NCBI GenBank assembly: GCA_015059285.1
Contig: SVAS01000001.1
Span: forward strand, 194,217-258,216
Direction: 5' to 3'
DNA length: 64,000 bases
DNA from: Bacillota bacterium
GTDB lineage: Bacteria; Bacillota_I; Bacilli_A; RF39; UBA660
The notes beneath the pieces are model-generated. The model made no database searches. It had not been told where the DNA came from and worked only from the letters and a program-made list of their open reading frames with translations. Shown one piece after another: positions 7,538 through 17,117 of the stretch. Within the stretch, counting starts at the first letter, position 1. Each line of letters starts with the position of its first letter. Both the position numbers and the translations under genes were made by a program.

Positions 7538-8548
7538 ATGAAGAGAAAAGGATTTACCTTAATTGAATTGTTAGCAGTAATAGTAATACTGGCAATAATA
7601 GCCCTAATCGCAGTACCAGTAATAATGAATATCATAACAAGTGCAAGAAAGAGTGCATTTGAAGATACTGCATATGGATTAATTAGTGCTGGGGAAATGT
7701 ATTATGCAAGTTCACTATTAGAAAATGGAATGACAAGTGATGTAGAGTTCACAGTTGAAGATGGAGAGTTTGTAGGAGAAAACAAATTAGAAGTTACAGG
7801 AGCACTTCCAACAAGCGGAAAAGTAAAAGTTACCCGTGATGGAAAAACAGCAATTGCAATAAGTAATGGAACATATTGTGTAACAAAAGGATATGATGAA
7901 AGTAAGATAAAAACTGACAAAGATGATGGAAATTGTAAATTACCAGAAGAACAAGCAGAAAACACATTAAAAGATATAGCAACCACAACAACAGAAGTAA
8001 CAAGTGTAGCAACATGTGCAACAGATGGAAGTGTGTGTGCACCAGGAACACCATTTGCGATAGAAGTGGCTCCAGGAGAAGTTAAAAACTTCTTTGTAGT
8101 AAGTGATTCCGATAATAAAGTAACATTAATCATGGATAGAAATATAGGGGAAACAGTGGCGTGGAATATATCTGGAGATAATGCGAATGGTCCAATTACA
8201 GCGATAAATTATTTGGAAGAACAAACAAGTGGATGGACAAATATCCTAGCGTTTAATTATACATATGTAGATGAAAATGACTCTAAAGTATATGAAAATA
8301 TTACAAAAACTGGAATAAGAGCAAGAATGATAACAAAATCAGAAATAAATTCAATAATATCAAATGAATGGGCATATGGAAATATGGATACTGGTTCTGC
8401 TCCTTGGGGATATTGGCTAAGTTGTGCAGATGTTGATAACTATAATGATGCTTGGGTTGTTACATATGCAGGTGCTTTTCATCCTAGTGGTGATGGAATT
8501 CTAAGTACTAGCTTTGGAGTACGCCCAGTAATAGAACTTTTAAAATAA
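7538..8548 (+). CDS. Type IV pilin-like protein 1 with large C-terminal domain
   Basis: 336 aa. The N-terminus KRKG/FTLIE is a class III prepilin site (Gly -1, Phe +1, Glu +5) followed by the hydrophobic helix. Residues 30-130 form a stalk with a Cys pair (YCVTK and GNC). A domain from about 175 to the end contains LIMDRNIGETVAW, GPITAINYLE and WTNI, and closes with YWLS...AW...FGVRPVIELLK, a pattern like DUF6273 or C-type-lectin-like modules. The stretch between YWLS (residue 292) and GVRPV differs strongly from the paralogs at 22955 and 50821, while the first 110 residues are nearly identical. GGAGTGAG precedes the ATG. No pilus assembly gene is nearby. Confidence 0.8.
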   Translation: MKRKGFTLIELLAVIVILAIIALIAVPVIMNIITSARKSAFEDTAYGLISAGEMYYASSLLENGMTSDVEFTVEDGEFVGENKLEVTGALPTSGKVKVTRDGKTAIAISNGTYCVTKGYDESKIKTDKDDGNCKLPEEQAENTLKDIATTTTEVTSVATCATDGSVCAPGTPFAIEVAPGEVKNFFVVSDSDNKVTLIMDRNIGETVAWNISGDNANGPITAINYLEEQTSGWTNILAFNYTYVDENDSKVYENITKTGIRARMITKSEINSIISNEWAYGNMDTGSAPWGYWLSCADVDNYNDAWVVTYAGAFHPSGDGILSTSFGVRPVIELLK

Positions 8549-8560
8549 GATGGGAAACAA

Positions 8561-8592
8561 AAAAACTAATAATTTAAAAATTATTAGTTTTT
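8561..8592. terminator. Bidirectional terminator, pilin-like 1 / carboxypeptidase
   Basis: AAAAACTAATAATT-TAA-AAATTATTAGTTTTT hairpin between convergent genes. Confidence 0.8.
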
Positions 8593-9523
8593 ATTTATTA
8601 ATATAATAGGCATAATATTCATCAAAAGTGATACCTAAAGTATGAATTTCATTAGCAACTTCTTCACCAATGTAACGGTAATGCCAAGATTCATAATTAT
8701 ATCCTGTTAGGAATTCTTTACCTTTAGGATATCTTAGGATAAAACCATATTCATGTGCATGTTCTTGTAACCAAGCAAATTCATCTGTTTCTTCAAAATT
8801 ACTCATTGTACTGTTTAAAGTACTAACATCAATAGCAAGTCCTGTTTGATGTTCTGAATGACCTGGTCTTGCTGCATACGAGTCAGCATATTCTTTTCCA
8901 TAATCATTTTTATATCTTGTGTATAAACCTTGTTGATAATCATAGGTACGGAAAGTAGAGTTAGCGACTATTGTTAAATCTTCTTTTTTAGCATCTTTAA
9001 CCATTCTTTTAAATGCAGTATAAACTTCTTCTCTTATTTTTTTACCACTGAATGCATATTGTAATCCCATATCAACTAAATCTTCTGGTGTGTATCCTTC
9101 TTCTAAATAATTAAATTTATTAACTAAAATCAAGTATTCATCACTCATTTTAGTAGCTTTTGGTTCACCATACCAATCTTTATCAGCACCTACATTTATA
9201 ATAGCAACTGTATCGGTATAGTTTTTCTCTTTGTTTTTTTCTTTATAATCTAAATATTTATTTAAATTACTTAAAATGAAATATTTTTCTTGAAATAAAG
9301 AAACCATATGTTCATTATATTCTAAATCTAGAATAGTCTCTATTTCTTTTTTCTCCATTTTAAGAATAGTTTTAATTTCTTTTTCACTATAGCCTAGTTC
9401 TTTTAAATGATATTCATCACTATTTAAATATTTATAAGTTTTTATACCAACACCTCCTCCGATAATTAAAATAACAATTAGTATTACTACCATTAAAACA
9501 TTTTTTTTCTTTACTTTTTTCAT
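8591..9523 (-). CDS. D-alanyl-D-alanine carboxypeptidase, VanY/M15B family
   Basis: 310 aa from the ATG at 9523 (AGGTGA 5 nt upstream; the longer TTG/GTG-type extension is not needed). A basic head (KKVKKKN) leads into one membrane helix, so the enzyme is anchored with its catalytic part outside. Zinc-site motifs of family M15B are present: RPGHSEHQTGLAIDVS gives the HxxxxxxD pair, and ESWHYRYIG gives the last His. STFRTYDYQQGLY is the usual preceding block. It trims the terminal D-Ala from peptidoglycan stem peptides. A helical N-terminal segment of about 100 residues between anchor and enzyme has no recognised family. Confidence 0.9.
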   Translation of the reverse strand: MKKVKKKNVLMVVILIVILIIGGGVGIKTYKYLNSDEYHLKELGYSEKEIKTILKMEKKEIETILDLEYNEHMVSLFQEKYFILSNLNKYLDYKEKNKEKNYTDTVAIINVGADKDWYGEPKATKMSDEYLILVNKFNYLEEGYTPEDLVDMGLQYAFSGKKIREEVYTAFKRMVKDAKKEDLTIVANSTFRTYDYQQGLYTRYKNDYGKEYADSYAARPGHSEHQTGLAIDVSTLNSTMSNFEETDEFAWLQEHAHEYGFILRYPKGKEFLTGYNYESWHYRYIGEEVANEIHTLGITFDEYYAYYINK

Positions 9524-9596
9524 ATTATCACCTAGTATAATTATACTTGTAAACGGGGATAAATGCAATTAAAAAATGAATAAAAAAACAATATTA

Positions 9597-9625
9597 TTTA
9601 CACGAACAAAAGTTTGTGATAAAAT
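9597..9625 (+). promoter_or_regulatory. priA promoter
   Basis: TTTACA (9597-9602), 17-bp spacer, TAAAAT (9620-9625). The spacer contains a LexA-like palindrome. Confidence 0.7.
9603..9616 (+). promoter_or_regulatory. Candidate LexA (SOS) box
   Basis: CGAACAAAAGTTTG matches the Gram-positive SOS consensus CGAAC-N4-GTTYG with both half-sites intact and an A-rich centre. It fills the gap between the -35 and -10 of priA, where repressor binding would exclude RNA polymerase. LexA itself is not in the window. Confidence 0.5.
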
Positions 9626-9651
9626 GGAAGTGTTAAAAAGTAGGTGATGAA

Positions 9652-11817
9652 ATGACAACAGAAGTATTAGTGGAAATAAAAGCTAGAAATATAGATCAAA
9701 CATTTACTTATTTAGTACCTTCTAATTTAGAAAAAGATATTATGATAGGGAAACGTGTTTTAGTTCCTTTTGGAAAACAAAAAATAGAAGGTTTTATTTT
9801 GGGTATTGATAGTAATAAAGAAATTGATTATGAAATAAAAGAAATTATAGAAATAATAGATGAAAACCCTGTCATTAATGAGGAAATGATTGAAATTGGT
9901 AAATATATTAGTAAAAAAACATTATCTACTTTAATATGTGCTTATCAAACTATGTTACCTACAGCTTTAAAAGCTAAAAAAGGTTTTAATGTTAATAAAA
10001 AAATGGTTTCATATTTAAAATTAGTTGATGCAAATTATGTACCAAAAACTAAAGTGCAAGAACAAGTGTTAAATTTATTTAAAGAAGGAGAAAAAGTATT
10101 AAAAAAAGAAGCGACTGATATTTCAATATCTGCTTTAAAAACATTAATTAATAATAAAGTTATTGAAGAATATAAAGAAGAAGATTATCGTATTAAAAAT
10201 TTAGAGAAAAGAGAAATGTGTAAAATTACTTTAAATGAAGAACAACAAAATGTTGTAGATACTGTTATAAGTTCTTTAAATAAGTTTGAACCATTTTTAC
10301 TTTATGGAGTTACAGGTAGTGGTAAAACAGAAGTATATATGCATATTATAGAAGAAGTTTTAAAAAAGGGAAAAGAAGTAATTGTTTTAGTACCAGAAAT
10401 AAGTTTAACTCCTCAAATTGTAAGTTTATTTAAAAAGAGATTTGGTAGTAGGATTGCTATTTTACATAGTAGATTAAGTGATGGAGAAAAATATGATGAA
10501 TGGCGTAAGATAGAAAGAAAAGAAGTATCAATTGTAATAGGTGCTAGGAGTGCTATTTTCGCACCATTTACTAATTTAGGTCTTATCATTATTGATGAAG
10601 AACACACAAGTACTTATAAACAAGAAAATAATCCTAGATATAGTGCCATTGATATAGCTTTAAACCGTGCTAGAAGATATCAAATTCCAGTAGTACTTGG
10701 AAGTGCAACGCCACAAATAGAAAGTTATACTAAAAGTAAAAATGGAACCTATAAATTATTAGAAATTAAAAAAAGAGTTAATAATAATCTTCCTAAAGTA
10801 GAACTTATTGATATGAAAGAAGAAATAAAAAATGGAAATAAAGTTATTAGTAATAGTTTATATAATGGTATTAAATCATGTTTAGAAAAAAAAGAACAAG
10901 TAATACTTCTTTTAAATCGTCGTGGATATTCTACTGTTATCACATGTCATGATTGTGGATATGTTGATAAGTGTCCTAATTGTGATATTCCTTTAACTTA
11001 TCACAAAAGATTGAATAAAATGAAATGTCATTATTGTAATTATGAAAAAAATATTATTGTTAAATGTCCAGAATGCAAAAGTGAAGAACTATGGGATTTT
11101 GGTATGGGGACTGAAAAACTAGAACAAATTATTAAAGAAAAATTTGATGCTAGAGTAGTTAGAATGGATGTTGATACTACTAGTTTAAAAGGTGCTCATG
11201 AAAAAATAATTAATGCTTTTCAAAATAAAGAATATGATATTTTAATTGGAACACAAATGATTGCTAAAGGACTTGATTTTCCTGATGTAACTTTAGTAGG
11301 GGTTGTAAATGGTGATGCCACTTTAAATATACCTGATTTTAGAAGTGCTGAAAGGACTTTTCAACTTTTGAATCAAGTATCTGGTAGAGCAGGACGTGGA
11401 GAAAAAACAGGAAAAGTTATAATTCAAGGATTTAATATAAATCATTATAGTATTATAAGTGCTAGTAAACATGATTATTTTGGTTTTTATAATGAAGAAA
11501 TGAAAATTAGAAAATCTTTAGTATATCCACCATTTTGTAATCTTTCAATTATTAAAATTATTGCATCCGATTTTGAGGTTGCTAATAATGAAGGTAAAAA
11601 AATAGTGAAATTTTTAAAAGATAAAACATCTAATACTATTGTTTTAGGACCTAGTGCTGCTACAGTTCCTAAAATTAATAATAAGTATCATATCCAAGTT
11701 ATTATTAAATATAAGAATTTGGAAGATATTTATAAATGCTTATTTTATTTAAATAATCATTATAAAGCTAATAAAAAAATAAGTGTTGAATTTTGTTTAA
11801 ATCCGCTTAGAATATAG
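9652..11817 (+). CDS. priA: Primosomal protein N' (PriA helicase)
   Basis: 721 aa, usual length. The N-terminal DNA-binding part is followed by a superfamily 2 helicase with Walker A GVTGSGKTE, DEEH Walker B, and motif V/VI text (TQMIAKGLDF, QVSGRAGRG). Zinc-binding cysteines are clear between the helicase lobes (CHDCGYVDKCPNCD and CHYC, CPEC). PriA recognises stalled forks and reloads the replisome; in Firmicutes it works with DnaB, DnaD and DnaI, two of which are encoded at 33-35 kb. GTAGGTGATG gives the ribosome binding site. fmt follows 44 bp downstream, a common pairing. Confidence 0.97.
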   Translation: MTTEVLVEIKARNIDQTFTYLVPSNLEKDIMIGKRVLVPFGKQKIEGFILGIDSNKEIDYEIKEIIEIIDENPVINEEMIEIGKYISKKTLSTLICAYQTMLPTALKAKKGFNVNKKMVSYLKLVDANYVPKTKVQEQVLNLFKEGEKVLKKEATDISISALKTLINNKVIEEYKEEDYRIKNLEKREMCKITLNEEQQNVVDTVISSLNKFEPFLLYGVTGSGKTEVYMHIIEEVLKKGKEVIVLVPEISLTPQIVSLFKKRFGSRIAILHSRLSDGEKYDEWRKIERKEVSIVIGARSAIFAPFTNLGLIIIDEEHTSTYKQENNPRYSAIDIALNRARRYQIPVVLGSATPQIESYTKSKNGTYKLLEIKKRVNNNLPKVELIDMKEEIKNGNKVISNSLYNGIKSCLEKKEQVILLLNRRGYSTVITCHDCGYVDKCPNCDIPLTYHKRLNKMKCHYCNYEKNIIVKCPECKSEELWDFGMGTEKLEQIIKEKFDARVVRMDVDTTSLKGAHEKIINAFQNKEYDILIGTQMIAKGLDFPDVTLVGVVNGDATLNIPDFRSAERTFQLLNQVSGRAGRGEKTGKVIIQGFNINHYSIISASKHDYFGFYNEEMKIRKSLVYPPFCNLSIIKIIASDFEVANNEGKKIVKFLKDKTSNTIVLGPSAATVPKINNKYHIQVIIKYKNLEDIYKCLFYLNNHYKANKKISVEFCLNPLRI

Positions 11818-11861
11818 TTATTTTTATTAAAGTGTGTTAAAATGAATATAGGTGATAATAT

Positions 11862-12824
11862 ATGAATTTAGAAGAACTTAATGTTGAAAAAAAATTAAAG
11901 ATAGTTTATATGGGAACTCCTGATTTTAGTGCTGTAGTTTTAAAGGGATTACTTGAAAAATATGAAGTACGTGCTATTGTATCTCAACCAGATCGTCCAT
12001 CTGGTAGAAAAGGTGAAATAAGCCCTACACCAGTAAAGAAGGTAGGTATAGATAACACTATACTAGTAATTCAGCCAGAAAAAATCAAAGAACAATATGA
12101 TGAAATACTTGCTTTTGAACCAGATTTAATTATTACATGTGCTTATGGACAAATCTTGCCAAGAGAATTATTAATTGCTCCTCGTTTAGGTTGTATTAAT
12201 GTTCATGCTTCACTTCTTCCAAAACTTAGAGGTGGAGCTCCAATTCATCATGCTATTATTGATGGACATACTAAAACAGGAATAACTATTATGTATATGA
12301 GTAGTGGAATGGACGAAGGAGATATAATCGCAAAAAAAGAAATACCAATTGAGTATGAAGATACTGCCGAAAGTTTGCACGATAAATTAGCTATTTTAGG
12401 ACGAGATTTTTTATTAGAAGTTCTTCCAAGTATTATTGATGGAACTAACACAAGAGAAAAACAAGATAGTTTTGAAGCTACTTATGCCCCAACAATTAAA
12501 AGAGAAGATGAAAGAATTGATTTTTCAAAAAGTAAAAGACAAATATATAATCAAATTAGAGGGTTATATTCTTGGCCGGGGGCATATTGCTTATTTGAAG
12601 GTAAAATTTTAAAAGTATGGGAAGCTCGTGAAACAGATAATATTTTTAATAATTTGTTTGATGGTCAAATAACAGCCTTTTATGAAGATGGTTTTGGTGT
12701 TAAAGTTAATAATGGCGAAATTGTATTTACATCTGTTCAACTAGAAGGTAAAAAACGTATGTCTGCTACTGATTTTATTAATGGGCATAGTAAAGAAATA
12801 AATATAGGTAAGATATTAGATTAG
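11862..12824 (+). CDS. fmt: Methionyl-tRNA formyltransferase
   Basis: 320 aa. Hallmarks are VYMGTPDF near the N-terminus, the catalytic block NVHASLLPKLRGGAPIHHAI with its Asn-His pair, DEGDI, and a C-terminal OB-fold-like region (ILKVWEA). The enzyme formylates initiator Met-tRNA. A peptide deformylase gene often sits next to it; none is seen here. The N-terminus has about ten extra residues (MNLEELNVEK) before the usual KIVYMG start, but the GGTGATAAT ribosome site supports the annotated ATG. The following membrane protein gene begins 8 bp downstream, so an operon continues towards ruvAB. Confidence 0.96.
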   Translation: MNLEELNVEKKLKIVYMGTPDFSAVVLKGLLEKYEVRAIVSQPDRPSGRKGEISPTPVKKVGIDNTILVIQPEKIKEQYDEILAFEPDLIITCAYGQILPRELLIAPRLGCINVHASLLPKLRGGAPIHHAIIDGHTKTGITIMYMSSGMDEGDIIAKKEIPIEYEDTAESLHDKLAILGRDFLLEVLPSIIDGTNTREKQDSFEATYAPTIKREDERIDFSKSKRQIYNQIRGLYSWPGAYCLFEGKILKVWEARETDNIFNNLFDGQITAFYEDGFGVKVNNGEIVFTSVQLEGKKRMSATDFINGHSKEINIGKILD

Positions 12825-12832
12825 GTGATAAT

Positions 12833-13552
12833 ATGTTTAAAAGTATTAAAGAAAATGTGTATGTTCAAAAGTTTTTAGAATTATGGGATGTTCCAAGATA
12901 TCGTGCTTTAATTAAATTAGGTTTATATATTATTTTCTTTATATTTGTTATTACCTTAATTAAAACACAAGATAATAATATATCTAAAAATCCTGTAACA
13001 AAAATTAATGTTATGGAAAACTTTAAAAATATGAATAATTATCAATATAAAGTTATTATTAATAATGAAGTCGAAGAAACATTTATTAGTAGAGTTAATA
13101 ATGGTAAAGAGTTAATCATTTATAATTCAGATACTTATTATTTTGATGGAATAAAGATGTATAAAAAAATAGATAGTTATCAAGAATTTAAGGATATTAT
13201 ATTTGATTTTGATATATGGCGTTTTAATCCATTATTTATAACAAACCTGATAGATAATGCTGAATTTAATGCAAAGACAGAATATCAAGATGATACTATA
13301 TCTAATGAATATTTAGTTAAAGTAAAAGATTTTGTTAAGTTATATGACAATTTAGATATAGAAGATGAAAGAACATTTAGTTTAGTAGTTTACCAAACAA
13401 AAAAACAAGTTACTAAAGTAACTTTAGATTTAACAAATATTTATAACATGAAAGAAAATGCTAATACATTTGATTATAAAGTTAGTTTGGAATATGATTT
13501 AATAAATGAAATCGCTCCAATTACAGTAAATATAGAAAGTAGTGATGAATAA
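12833..13552 (+). CDS. Unknown membrane-anchored protein
   Basis: 239 aa, not recognised. A short cytoplasmic head (with VPRYRALIKLG) leads to one membrane segment at about residues 29-46 and then a 190-residue outside part that is acidic and rich in Asn, Tyr and beta-type stretches. No signal cleavage site or cysteine is evident. It sits between fmt and another small membrane gene; its stop overlaps the start of that gene by one base (TAATG), suggesting coupled translation. The two may work together, but nothing in the sequence gives a biochemical role. Confidence 0.6.
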   Translation: MFKSIKENVYVQKFLELWDVPRYRALIKLGLYIIFFIFVITLIKTQDNNISKNPVTKINVMENFKNMNNYQYKVIINNEVEETFISRVNNGKELIIYNSDTYYFDGIKMYKKIDSYQEFKDIIFDFDIWRFNPLFITNLIDNAEFNAKTEYQDDTISNEYLVKVKDFVKLYDNLDIEDERTFSLVVYQTKKQVTKVTLDLTNIYNMKENANTFDYKVSLEYDLINEIAPITVNIESSDE

Positions 13553-13854
13553 TGGATTTAGTAATTTTAGTAGTTTTAATTGGGATTGTAGTATTTATAT
13601 TTAAAAAATTTAGTAGTTTTATCTACTTTATAGCCATTGTAGATATTTTACTTAGAATTTTAACTTTTATTAAAACCCAAATATCTAATTATGAAATTTA
13701 TAGTTTTTTAAACAAATATGTACCTACAAGTATTCCTGGTATTTTAAATAACTATTCTTCTGGAATACTTAATACTTTACTTATTTGGTTATATGTTATT
13801 GCTATGATTATATTTGAATATTATCTTATTAGAACATTTATTAAGAAAAAATAA
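13552..13854 (+). CDS. Unknown small multi-pass membrane protein
   Basis: 100 aa, not recognised. Three hydrophobic segments are visible (about 2-17, 20-40 and 68-95), the last followed by a basic tail RTFIKKK. It overlaps both its upstream neighbour and ruvA by one base each (TAATG junctions), so all three are translationally coupled. Co-transcription with ruvAB is probably positional rather than functional. Confidence 0.55.
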   Translation: MDLVILVVLIGIVVFIFKKFSSFIYFIAIVDILLRILTFIKTQISNYEIYSFLNKYVPTSIPGILNNYSSGILNTLLIWLYVIAMIIFEYYLIRTFIKKK

Positions 13855-14411
13855 TGTATACTTATATTAAAGGTATAGTTACTGAAATCAATAGTAACTA
13901 TATTGTAGTTGAAAATAGTGGTATAGGCTATATGGTTTATACTGCTAATCCATATCAATTTGAAGCAAATAAAGAATATCAAATATATTTATATCAATAT
14001 GTAAGAGAAGACGAAATAAGTTTATATGGTTTTAAAAATACTGAAGAAAAAGATTTATTTTTAAAACTTATTAGTGTTAAAGGATTAGGATGCAAAATGG
14101 CACTACCAATGCTTGCTACTGGTTCAATTGATGGTATTATAGATGCTATTGAAAGGGAAAATATTTTATATTTGAAAAAGTTTCCTAAAATTGGAGATAA
14201 AGTAGCGCGTCAAATTATTCTAGATTTAAAAGGAAAACTTGTATCTAATGTAGTAGAGGCTAAAAATGATAGTGAGTTTGATGAACTTGTGGAAGTATTA
14301 AAAGGACTTGGTTATAAACCAGTAGATATAAAAAGAGTATTACCACATATTAATGCAAAAGATAATATTGAAACACAAGTAAAAGAAGCATTAAAACTAT
14401 TATTAAAATAA
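13854..14411 (+). CDS. ruvA: Holliday junction branch migration protein RuvA
   Basis: 185 aa, near the normal length of 190-205. The N-terminal OB fold has YIKGIVTEI and the typical YLYQYVREDEISLYGF. Helix-hairpin-helix blocks are visible in VKGLGCKMALPML and FPKIGDKVARQIILDLKGKL, and the C-terminal RuvB-contacting domain follows a short linker (LGYKPVDIKRVL). RuvA tetramers hold the four-way junction while RuvB drives branch migration. ruvB follows after 18 bp. Confidence 0.96.
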   Translation: MYTYIKGIVTEINSNYIVVENSGIGYMVYTANPYQFEANKEYQIYLYQYVREDEISLYGFKNTEEKDLFLKLISVKGLGCKMALPMLATGSIDGIIDAIERENILYLKKFPKIGDKVARQIILDLKGKLVSNVVEAKNDSEFDELVEVLKGLGYKPVDIKRVLPHINAKDNIETQVKEALKLLLK

Positions 14412-14429
14412 AAATTAAGGAGGTCTTTT

Positions 14430-15431
14430 ATGGATGAACGAATTATTACAAATGTTGAATTAACAGAAGATAAAGAAATTAATATAAGACCCGCTTTACT
14501 AGAAGAATATATTGGTCAAAGTGAAGTTAAAGAAAATATTAGTATATTTATTAAAGCCGCTAAAATGCGTGATGAAGCTTTAGATCATGTATTACTTTAT
14601 GGCCCACCAGGATTAGGTAAAACTACTTTGGCTTACATTATTGCTAATGAGCTTGAAAGTAATATAAAAACAACTAGTGGTCCATCAATTGAAAAAACAG
14701 GAGATTTAGCTGCAGTTTTATCAACTTTAGAACCTGGTGATGTATTATTTATAGATGAAATTCATAGAATACCTAGATATATAGAAGAAATTTTATATTC
14801 TGCTATGGAAGACTTTACTTTAGATATTGTAGTAGGAAGTGATTCTTCTAGTAGAAATATTAGAATTGACTTACCACCATTTACTTTAGTAGGAGCAACA
14901 ACTAGAGCAGGGGATTTAACTGGACCTCTTAGAGATCGTTTTGGTATAGTGTCAAAGCTAAATTTTTATACTGAAGATGAACTTCAATCTATAATTAAAA
15001 GAACTAGCAAAGTATTAGAATGTGAAATAGATGATAAAGCCGCGAAAGAATTAGCTAAAAGAAGCAGAGGAACTCCAAGAATAGCAAATAGATTGTTTAA
15101 AAGAGTTAGAGATTATGCCTTAGTTATGGGTAATGGTTATATTGATTTAAAAATAACCAAAATAGCGCTTGATAAATTAAAAGTAGATTCTTTAGGTCTT
15201 GATGAAACAGACTATAATTTACTTAAGTCTATTATTGAAAAATTTAATGGTGGTCCAGTAGGTATTGAAGCTATTGCTTCAAGTATTGGTGAAGAACAAA
15301 CTACTATTGAAGATGTATATGAACCATTTTTATTACAAAATGGCTTCCTAAAAAGGACAAATCGTGGTAGAATAGTAACGAAAAAGGCTTATGATCATTT
15401 AAAAATTGATTATCAAGAAAATATATTTTAG
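14430..15431 (+). CDS. ruvB: Holliday junction helicase RuvB
   Basis: 333 aa, usual size. Walker A is GPPGLGKTT, Walker B FIDEIHR, and sensor text includes [18 protein letters not shown] with the arginine finger. The C-terminal winged helix is intact ([15 protein letters not shown] and [13 protein letters not shown]). It is the ATP-driven motor of the RuvAB complex. An AAGGAGG site precedes the ATG. It is followed by a gene of unknown function and galE in the same direction with no terminator between. Confidence 0.97.
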   Translation: MDERIITNVELTEDKEINIRPALLEEYIGQSEVKENISIFIKAAKMRDEALDHVLLYGPPGLGKTTLAYIIANELESNIKTTSGPSIEKTGDLAAVLSTLEPGDVLFIDEIHRIPRYIEEILYSAMEDFTLDIVVGSDSSSRNIRIDLPPFTLVGATTRAGDLTGPLRDRFGIVSKLNFYTEDELQSIIKRTSKVLECEIDDKAAKELAKRSRGTPRIANRLFKRVRDYALVMGNGYIDLKITKIALDKLKVDSLGLDETDYNLLKSIIEKFNGGPVGIEAIASSIGEEQTTIEDVYEPFLLQNGFLKRTNRGRIVTKKAYDHLKIDYQENIF

Positions 15432-15442
15432 GAGGGTTTTAA

Positions 15443-16063
15443 ATGGAATTTATAAGTACAAGAAGTGGAAATAGTGTTTTTGATGAATTAAAAGATAGAG
15501 TTTATCATCAAAAAATCGTAGAAGAACATATTGCTTCAAGACATAAACAAGGTGGAGAATTAGAAGAAGCAATGGATATTATTGAAAGCGAATTTGTTTT
15601 AAATTTATTTAAAATAGATGATGTTTGTGAACTTGCTTCAATGAGTGAAGAAGTACAAAGAAAGTTTGTAGAACAAAAAATGTTTGTTGAAGGATTAGAT
15701 ATTAGTGAAAAAGCAAAACTTCAATCTATTTTAACAACAGCAAGTATTCTAGGAAGAGTAAATACAAGAGTTCAAGATTTAAAAGATTCAGAACTTTATT
15801 TACTAGCTGGAGCAATGGTACAAATGCCACTTGAAGATTATGATACATATGGCGATATTCTTTCTCATCCAGCAGTTTTAAAATCAGTTTTAGAAAAAAC
15901 AACTGATTTTATAGAACAACTAGATATATGTAGTCAAGTAGTTAATTATTGTGATAATTGCTATCATGTAGAAGGTAGTCAAGTTGATTATCAAAGTTCT
16001 ATAAAAGATGCACTTAATGTTGTTAGTAATTATCAAGTTAAAGAGAAGGGTAAAGAAAAATAG
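15443..16063 (+). CDS. Unknown soluble alpha-helical protein
   Basis: 206 aa, not recognised. No signal or membrane segment. The sequence is acidic and almost wholly helical, with long runs rich in Glu, Leu and Asp (EEAMDIIESEFVLNLFKIDD). Five cysteines cluster mostly in the last third (QLDICSQVVNYCDNCYH). An AGGAGGG site lies 6 nt before the ATG, so it should be well translated. It sits 11 bp after ruvB and 8 bp before galE; context gives no clear role. Confidence 0.55.
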   Translation: MEFISTRSGNSVFDELKDRVYHQKIVEEHIASRHKQGGELEEAMDIIESEFVLNLFKIDDVCELASMSEEVQRKFVEQKMFVEGLDISEKAKLQSILTTASILGRVNTRVQDLKDSELYLLAGAMVQMPLEDYDTYGDILSHPAVLKSVLEKTTDFIEQLDICSQVVNYCDNCYHVEGSQVDYQSSIKDALNVVSNYQVKEKGKEK

Positions 16064-16071
16064 GTGAATTA

Positions 16072-17076
16072 ATGAAAATATTAATTACTGGGGGAACTGG
16101 TTATATTGGAAGTCATACTTTAGTAGAATTACTTAATAGTAATTATGAAGTAGTATGTATAGATAATTTTAGTAATTCTAAACCTGAGGTTATTGGTAAA
16201 ATAAAGGAAATTACAAATAAAACATTTACTTTTTATGAAGGTGATGTTTGTGACAAGAATATTTTAGAACGTATTTTTAACGAGCATACTATAGATGCAG
16301 TAATTCATTTTGCTGGATATAAAGCAGTAGGAGAATCTGTTAAAAATCCATTAATGTATTATCGTAATAATTTAGATTCAACAATTACTTTACTTGAGGT
16401 AATGAAAAAATATAATTGTAAAAACTTTGTATTTTCATCAAGTGCTACTGTATATGGTAGTCCAAAAAACTTACCAATTAAGGAAGATTTTCCTTTATCT
16501 ACAACAAATCCATATGGAACTACTAAATTGATGATAGAAGGTATTTTAAAAGATTTATATATTTCTGATAATAGTTGGAATATAGCAGTACTCAGATATT
16601 TTAATCCAATTGGTGCTCATGAAAGCGGACTAATTGGTGAAGATCCTAATGATATTCCAAATAATTTAATGCCTTATATTGTTAAGGTTGCTACTAAAGA
16701 ATATGAACATTTGAATGTCTTTGGTGATGATTATGATACTCCAGATGGAACAGGTGTTAGAGATTATATTCATGTAGTTGATTTAGCACAAGGACATGTT
16801 TCTGCTATAGAACATATTTTAAAAGAACCTGGAATTGACTTTTATAATTTAGGTACAGGTAATGGTTATAGTGTTTTAGATTTAGTAAATACATTTAAAA
16901 AAGTAAATAATATAGACGTTCCTTATGTAATTGCACCTAGAAGAGATGGTGACATAGCTGCTTGCTATGCTGATCCTAGCTATGCTAAAGAAAAATTGGG
17001 TTGGTCCGCACACAAAGACATTAACGATATGTGTAAAGATGCCTATAATTTTGTAAAAAGAACTAAAGGTCTTTAA
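16072..17076 (+). CDS. galE: UDP-glucose 4-epimerase
   Basis: 334 aa, normal length. The NAD-binding glycine motif GGTGYIGSH opens the protein. The short-chain dehydrogenase active site is present as SSSATVYG and YGTTK (YxxxK). Substrate-side blocks include RYFNPIGAHESGLIGEDP and GTGVRDYIHVVDLA. It interconverts UDP-glucose and UDP-galactose for surface glycans or galactose use; no other sugar gene is nearby. Last gene of the fmt-ruvAB-galE run, closed by a terminator. Confidence 0.95.
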   Translation: MKILITGGTGYIGSHTLVELLNSNYEVVCIDNFSNSKPEVIGKIKEITNKTFTFYEGDVCDKNILERIFNEHTIDAVIHFAGYKAVGESVKNPLMYYRNNLDSTITLLEVMKKYNCKNFVFSSSATVYGSPKNLPIKEDFPLSTTNPYGTTKLMIEGILKDLYISDNSWNIAVLRYFNPIGAHESGLIGEDPNDIPNNLMPYIVKVATKEYEHLNVFGDDYDTPDGTGVRDYIHVVDLAQGHVSAIEHILKEPGIDFYNLGTGNGYSVLDLVNTFKKVNNIDVPYVIAPRRDGDIAACYADPSYAKEKLGWSAHKDINDMCKDAYNFVKRTKGL

Positions 17077-17092
17077 TAAAGATCTTTTTTTT
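17065..17092 (+). terminator. Terminator after galE
   Basis: AAAGGTCTTT-AAT-AAAGATCTTT with one G-U pair and a T run that directly joins the next promoter. Confidence 0.8.
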
Positions 17093-17100
17093 GGTATAAT
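17092..17100 (+). promoter_or_regulatory. Extended -10 of queA
   Basis: TGGTATAAT begins at the last T of the galE terminator and ends 17 bp before the queA ATG, leaving a leader of about 10 nt. Confidence 0.6.
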
Positions 17101-17117
17101 TTTCGGTGGAGGGTTTT

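Noticed and set aside
7702-8133. Long minus-strand frame of 143 codons inside pilin-like gene 1
   Set aside because: It mirrors the coding frame, has no ribosome site, and equivalent shadows appear opposite the paralogs.
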